The notes under the pieces were generated by a model. The model had not been told where the DNA came from. It searched no databases and saw only the letters and a list, made by a program, of their open reading frames with translations. A stretch of 20,536 bases of DNA from a virus. This document shows positions 19,212 through 20,536 of the stretch, piece after piece. Position 1 is the stretch's first letter, and each line of letters opens with the position of its first letter. The position numbers and the translations under genes are program-made. Location of the stretch: the IMG/VR virus record IMGVR_UViG_3300028388_004174, positions 1 through 20,536 of that record; one strand, 5' to 3'.

Positions 19212-20029
19212 CCGCCACGCCCCAGGCCATAGGCCGAGGCCATGTTGCGCACCCAAGGCACGCCGCCCCGGCTGGCGTCATCGGCTAAAGCCGCGCGCAC
19301 GATATCGATGGTCAGCCCACCGCCGGGCTCTTCTCGCGGCTGCACATCGACGCCGGACGCCATGTTATTGATCGTCACGGCCATGGCGCCGCCGTTAATC
19401 TTGTGATTCGGCACGATGGTGCCCGATGCGGCCGGCACGAAGATTTCAGGACCTTGCTCGCCGACCAGGTACGGCGTGCCCCCGCGCACCGGACCGCCGG
19501 CCGCTTTGCCGGGAAACAGGTTGTCGACGACATCGCCGATAAATCCGCTGATCGCTTTGCCTGCCGTCTCTCGATACAAAATTTGCGCGATATCTTGCAG
19601 CAGCGCTCGCATCACGTCGCGGGCCTTTCCGCCCTCAGTAATCAATCGACCCATCGCCGACTCAAACGCCAGGCCCATGCTTTCGGCTGCGCCGTTCGTT
19701 TCTTCCACAACTTCTTTTACTCGCTCGCCCGCATCGACCGCGTTCATCAGCTCGTCTGACGCAGCTTGAGCCGCACGGCGGAACTGCTCCATGTCATCCG
19801 CCATCGTTGACCGATCCGGGTCCGCGGCAGTATTCAGCGCGCCGGCCTCATATAAGCGCTCCAGCTCCGCCAGCGTCTCTGTGTATCGCTCCATGGCGGT
19901 GCGGTTCGACTCTATGACCGCATCGCCCTCGCGCATGAGCCTCTGATGCTTGCGCTCCGCGTCCGTCAGCCCGCGCGTGACTTTTGCCGTTTTGGTCCGC
20001 GCAGCGGCGACCTTCTCCCCGCGCGGCAT
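19208..20029 (-). CDS. Tape measure protein, C-terminal part (separate frame)
   Basis: 273 aa. Predicted coiled coil (LTDAERKHQRLMREGDAVIESNRTAMERYTETLAELERLYEAG) followed by the tape measure C terminus: FESAMGRLITEGGKARDVMRALLQDIAQILYRETAGKAI, then AAGGPVRGGTPYLVGEQGPEIFVPAASGTIVPN, a hallmark. Tape measures set tail length and are ejected ahead of the DNA. The ATG at 20029 has no good ribosome site, and the frame is closed by a TGA just upstream, while the preceding tail frame runs on in the other phase. It is therefore probably the 3' half of one gene, interrupted by a frameshift or by programmed +1 slippage. Confidence 0.85.
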   Translation of the reverse strand: MPRGEKVAAARTKTAKVTRGLTDAERKHQRLMREGDAVIESNRTAMERYTETLAELERLYEAGALNTAADPDRSTMADDMEQFRRAAQAASDELMNAVDAGERVKEVVEETNGAAESMGLAFESAMGRLITEGGKARDVMRALLQDIAQILYRETAGKAISGFIGDVVDNLFPGKAAGGPVRGGTPYLVGEQGPEIFVPAASGTIVPNHKINGGAMAVTINNMASGVDVQPREEPGGGLTIDIVRAALADDASRGGVPWVRNMASAYGLGRGG

Positions 20030-20536
20030 CGCTGCCGTAGCTCAAGTCTGCCGCGATCCCGCGCACATGCGGCGCATTAGGCGACGGGCGAGCAACCCAG
20101 TTGTCCGCAATCTCCGGATCGCCGTACTTTTTCAGCGCGGCTTCCCAGAGACGCTGCTGATCCTCGATCTCGCGCTTGGCGTTTTTGACGCCTATGACTA
20201 GTCCTTCCTCAGCCGCCGCGGCGATCATTGCGCGCACGCCGCTTGCAAACTCCGGCCGAGTACCCGCAAGCGCATCACCTTCAACGCCGATCTCGAGCTT
20301 TCCGCCGGGCGGCTTGCTCCAATCCTGACCACGCTCAGTCATCATGCGCACCGGCCAGAAGGTGGCCCAAGCGCCCGCCCAGTCGCCGTTCAGCAAATCG
20401 GCGAGAAACTGCACTTCGGCGCTGATCTCGCTCAGCAGTTGCTTGACGCCACGGCCGGCCGGGCCATCGGCAATGTCATTGAGCGACTGCAAAAAGTCGC
20501 TGATGCTCGGCAGCAACTCGGTCGCCAGCGTGCGCC
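19848..20536 (-). CDS. Tape measure protein, upstream part with M15 peptidase-like half-domain, partial
   Basis: Open to the right edge of the window (no start seen). The segment SISDFLQSLNDIADGPAGRGVKQLLSEIS, GDWAGAWATFWP... and a helical linker lead to QRLWEAALKKYGDPEIADNWVARPSPNAPHVRGIAADLSYG, which matches the beginning of a VanY/M15-like peptidoglycan peptidase with its first His and the A-A-D-L zinc Asp. The C-terminal half with the third zinc ligand (usually 'EPWH') is absent; from about 20035 on the frame only shadows the next part of the tape measure. The meaningful protein ends near 20030. Confidence 0.75.
   Translation of the reverse strand, partial: RTLATELLPSISDFLQSLNDIADGPAGRGVKQLLSEISAEVQFLADLLNGDWAGAWATFWPVRMMTERGQDWSKPPGGKLEIGVEGDALAGTRPEFASGVRAMIAAAAEEGLVIGVKNAKREIEDQQRLWEAALKKYGDPEIADNWVARPSPNAPHVRGIAADLSYGSDAARGEGRRCADQNGKSHARADGRGAQASEAHARGRCGHRVEPHRHGAIHRDAGGAGALI

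Noticed and set aside
1-20536. tRNA genes, integrase and attachment sites
   Set aside because: No cloverleaf, tyrosine or serine recombinase, or duplicated att-like core was seen.

Overview
The window looks like part of the genome of a tailed phage, or a prophage, with a long non-contractile (lambda-like, siphophage) tail. The evidence is a tape measure protein, an NlpC/P60 tail peptidase, a J-like tail tip protein and a tail spike, next to a phage replication and recombination region. The DNA is GC-rich, genes are packed with ATGA, GTGA, TAATG and TGATG overlaps, and the promoters fit bacterial sigma70. A proteobacterial host, probably gammaproteobacterial, is likely; I cannot name the genus. 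No integrase, attachment site, capsid, terminase, lysis or RNA gene is visible, so temperate versus virulent is open, although two repressor-like genes with divergent promoters favour a lysis/lysogeny or timing switch.

Layout. (1) 1-5549, minus strand, read right to left from a divergent promoter near 5560: a small Cro/YdaS-like DNA-binding protein, two small proteins (one helix-turn-helix), an N-terminally truncated DNA methyltransferase, an SF2/SNF2-like helicase, a small membrane protein, a DUF1376 protein, a detached C-terminal replication-type domain, a helicase-loader-like protein, a small protein, SSB, a MazG-like pyrophosphohydrolase and the start of a DNA-binding protein cut by the window edge. 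This is the DNA replication operon. (2) 5590-8180, plus strand: five genes of mostly unknown function (271 aa, 167 aa, a nuclease-like protein, a DUF3310 protein, a 54-aa protein). Two arrays of a degenerate 5-nt repeat (GGCNN) lie before the first and third of these. (3) 8149-8711, minus strand: a helix-turn-helix repressor coupled to a Ref-type HNH nuclease, divergent from (4) 8768-9779, plus strand: the ERF single-strand annealing protein and a DUF1367 protein. A large dyad lies between the two divergent promoters. (5) 9816-11022: a strong terminator, a near-consensus promoter and five small plus-strand genes, a likely accessory cassette. (6) 11026-20536, minus strand: the tail operon, read right to left as tape measure, DUF1833 protein, NlpC/P60 peptidase, tail tip (J), a duplicated-domain tail protein, three small tail/fibre proteins and an 861-aa spike that is locally richer in A+T.

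The most notable points are the paired GGCNN pentamer arrays with a shared 18-nt core; the regulatory dyad linking a repressor/Ref pair to ERF; a near-leaderless promoter for the Cro-like gene; and several apparent breaks or reshuffles: a methyltransferase that lost its catalytic half next to a perfect 14-bp inverted repeat, a tape measure protein in two frames with half of a peptidase-like domain, a split DUF1376 replication protein, and an SSB whose conserved C-terminal tip is no longer terminal. All function calls are from reading the sequence; no database search was run.
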